Below are positions 4,548 through 5,397 of a DNA stretch of 5,397 bases, one piece after another. The notes under the pieces were generated by a model that ran no database searches, was not told where the DNA came from, and saw nothing but the letters and a program-made list of their open reading frames with translations. The DNA comes from Deltaproteobacteria bacterium (GTDB taxonomy: Bacteria; Desulfobacterota; Desulfuromonadia; Geobacterales; Geobacteraceae). The stretch covers positions 1-5,397 of the forward strand of contig JAJZQA010000191.1 in the NCBI GenBank assembly GCA_021810985.1. Direction: 5' to 3'. Numbering within the stretch: the first letter of the stretch is position 1; every line of letters begins with the position of its first letter. Made by a program: the position numbers and the translations under genes.

Positions 4548-5397
4548 TGCGCGTCCCTCCTCTTGCCGCGTATAAGCGATTCCGGATGCCGTTCCAGGAA
4601 ATCTGACAGGGTTCTTACCGAGCGGGCGGCACGGGAAAGCTCCTGCAGGGTGTCGCGCAGGTCATGGTGCACGGGAGCATCCGCTGACAGGACATTCCCT
4701 GCTTCACGGAGTGTGGCACGCGCCTCGTCGAGAACGGCGCGCGCCTCCGGAACGATCTCATTGTCGACCCGCTTCAGCAGTTTGTCAGCGCTGTTCAATG
4801 CCTCGTTAAGGGTACGCACCGCAGACCGGACCTCTTCTACGGTCTCTGCGAGGGGCATTTTCTCGATTTTACCGGCGAGCCGCGTCAGTGTTTCCCGGAG
4901 ATCGTTTTCTCCCGTTCCGGTGGTGGGAAATTCGGCAGGTTTCGTGTTCCAATCGATCGTCGTCTTTTGCGCCGTGGAATCAAAATCGAGGGTGATGTGT
5001 CGCTGCCCGGTCAGCAGGTTGCTGCTGCCAAGCCGTGCCCGCAGACCGCGCTCCACCAGACCGCTGATGATTGCCCGAGTATTCTCCTGGAACTGAGGTG
5101 CTTGTGCCTGTGTGCCGTGGAGGCGATCAAAGTACAGTTGAACCTTGACCTCCACATAATACTGTTTCCGGCGGGGATCGAACTCCAATGCAATATCTTT
5201 GACCTCTCCCAGGGGAACGCCATGAAATATTACGGGTGAATTGACGGACAAGCCCTGCACCGATTCCCTGAAAACCAGCCGGAAAGTCAGGGCTGATTCC
5301 GCGTGTTTTAAGGCGTCTTCCCGGTTGGCGAACAGGGAAAAAGTGGTATTTGCCGAGACACTGGTCGTTTCTGTCCCATCCTTCGGGGTCTCGAAGG
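4544..5397 (-). CDS. pqiB: PqiB-type MCE protein, C-terminal 283 residues (5' end beyond window)
   Basis: The frame is open to the right edge, so the start, the N-terminal membrane helix and the earlier MCE domains are outside the window. Visible residues 1-36 (FSLFANREDALKHAESA) form the linker typical of PqiB/YebT proteins. Residues 37-137 form one MCE domain: LTFRLVFRESVQGLSVNSPV, IFHGVPLGEVKDIAL, then ISGLVERGLRARLGSSNLLTGQRHITLDF. From about 165 to 270 the chain is helical and heptad-like (LRETLTRLAGKIEKM, VEEVRSAVRTLNEAL, LLKRVDNEIV), matching the C-terminal coiled coil that forms the needle of PqiB. The tail is basic (RGKRRDAQ). The protein is expected to be inner-membrane anchored, spanning the periplasm as a hexameric lipid channel with PqiA and PqiC. 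Overlap with pqiC marks an operon. A YebT/LetB-like protein is an alternative, but the adjoining pqiC favours PqiB. Confidence 0.88.
   Translation of the reverse strand, partial: FETPKDGTETTSVSANTTFSLFANREDALKHAESALTFRLVFRESVQGLSVNSPVIFHGVPLGEVKDIALEFDPRRKQYYVEVKVQLYFDRLHGTQAQAPQFQENTRAIISGLVERGLRARLGSSNLLTGQRHITLDFDSTAQKTTIDWNTKPAEFPTTGTGENDLRETLTRLAGKIEKMPLAETVEEVRSAVRTLNEALNSADKLLKRVDNEIVPEARAVLDEARATLREAGNVLSADAPVHHDLRDTLQELSRAARSVRTLSDFLERHPESLIRGKRRDAQ

Noticed and set aside
4563..5096. 177-codon plus-strand frame, rich in Arg and Ser
   Set aside because: It is the shadow of PqiB's coiled-coil region on the other strand and has no family resemblance.

Overview
The window looks like chromosome from a Geobacter-type bacterium (Geobacteraceae/Desulfuromonadales). 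Three things suggest this: a riboswitch of the GEMM-Ib (3',3'-cGAMP) type that is characteristic of that group, an N-terminal membrane anchor with the YFSD motif common in its PAS sensor proteins, and a mix of moderately GC-rich genes with decaying transposase debris. The assignment is inference from sequence character; no search was run.

Layout, left to right. 1-901 (minus) is the first 300 codons of a membrane-anchored PAS sensor protein whose output domain lies beyond the left edge. 902-1140 is a spacer with one weak promoter candidate. 1141-1398 (plus) is a broken 5' piece of a REP-associated (Y1/HUH) transposase, with a one-base deletion at about 1171 and its 3' half gone. 1477-2211 (plus) is an intact DedA-like/TVP38-TMEM64 membrane protein with a TTG start. 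2212-2392 is a spacer with one small GC hairpin. 2393-2833 (minus) is a DUF327/YaaR-family protein preceded by a good match to a sigma-28 (FliA) flagellar promoter. 2902-3148 has no gene but holds two notable dyads. 3149-3439 (minus) is a small secreted, Gly/Pro-rich, very basic protein. Its roughly 200-nt leader (3440-3646) contains the riboswitch, an intrinsic terminator and a further inverted repeat, and it is driven by a promoter at 3653-3680. 3697-3909 (plus) is a C-terminal remnant of a larger gene, possibly TraB/GumN-like. 3948-5397 (minus) holds the end of a Pqi-type lipid-transport operon: the C-terminal part of PqiB (MCE protein), overlapping PqiC (lipoprotein) by 4 bases.

The most interesting unit is 3149-3680, minus strand: sigma-70-type promoter, GEMM-Ib aptamer, terminator sharing a strand with the aptamer, then a gene for a tiny exported GLPGLPAPPG-type protein with a His/Lys-rich tail. 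The architecture predicts an ON switch, with ligand binding holding the AGCCGGG strand in the aptamer so that the terminator cannot form. Geobacter cGAMP riboswitches are known to control genes for extracellular electron transfer and surface structures, so this unrecognised protein is a candidate new member of that regulon. The sigma-28 candidate separately ties the YaaR-family gene to motility. The remaining genes show no obvious shared pathway.
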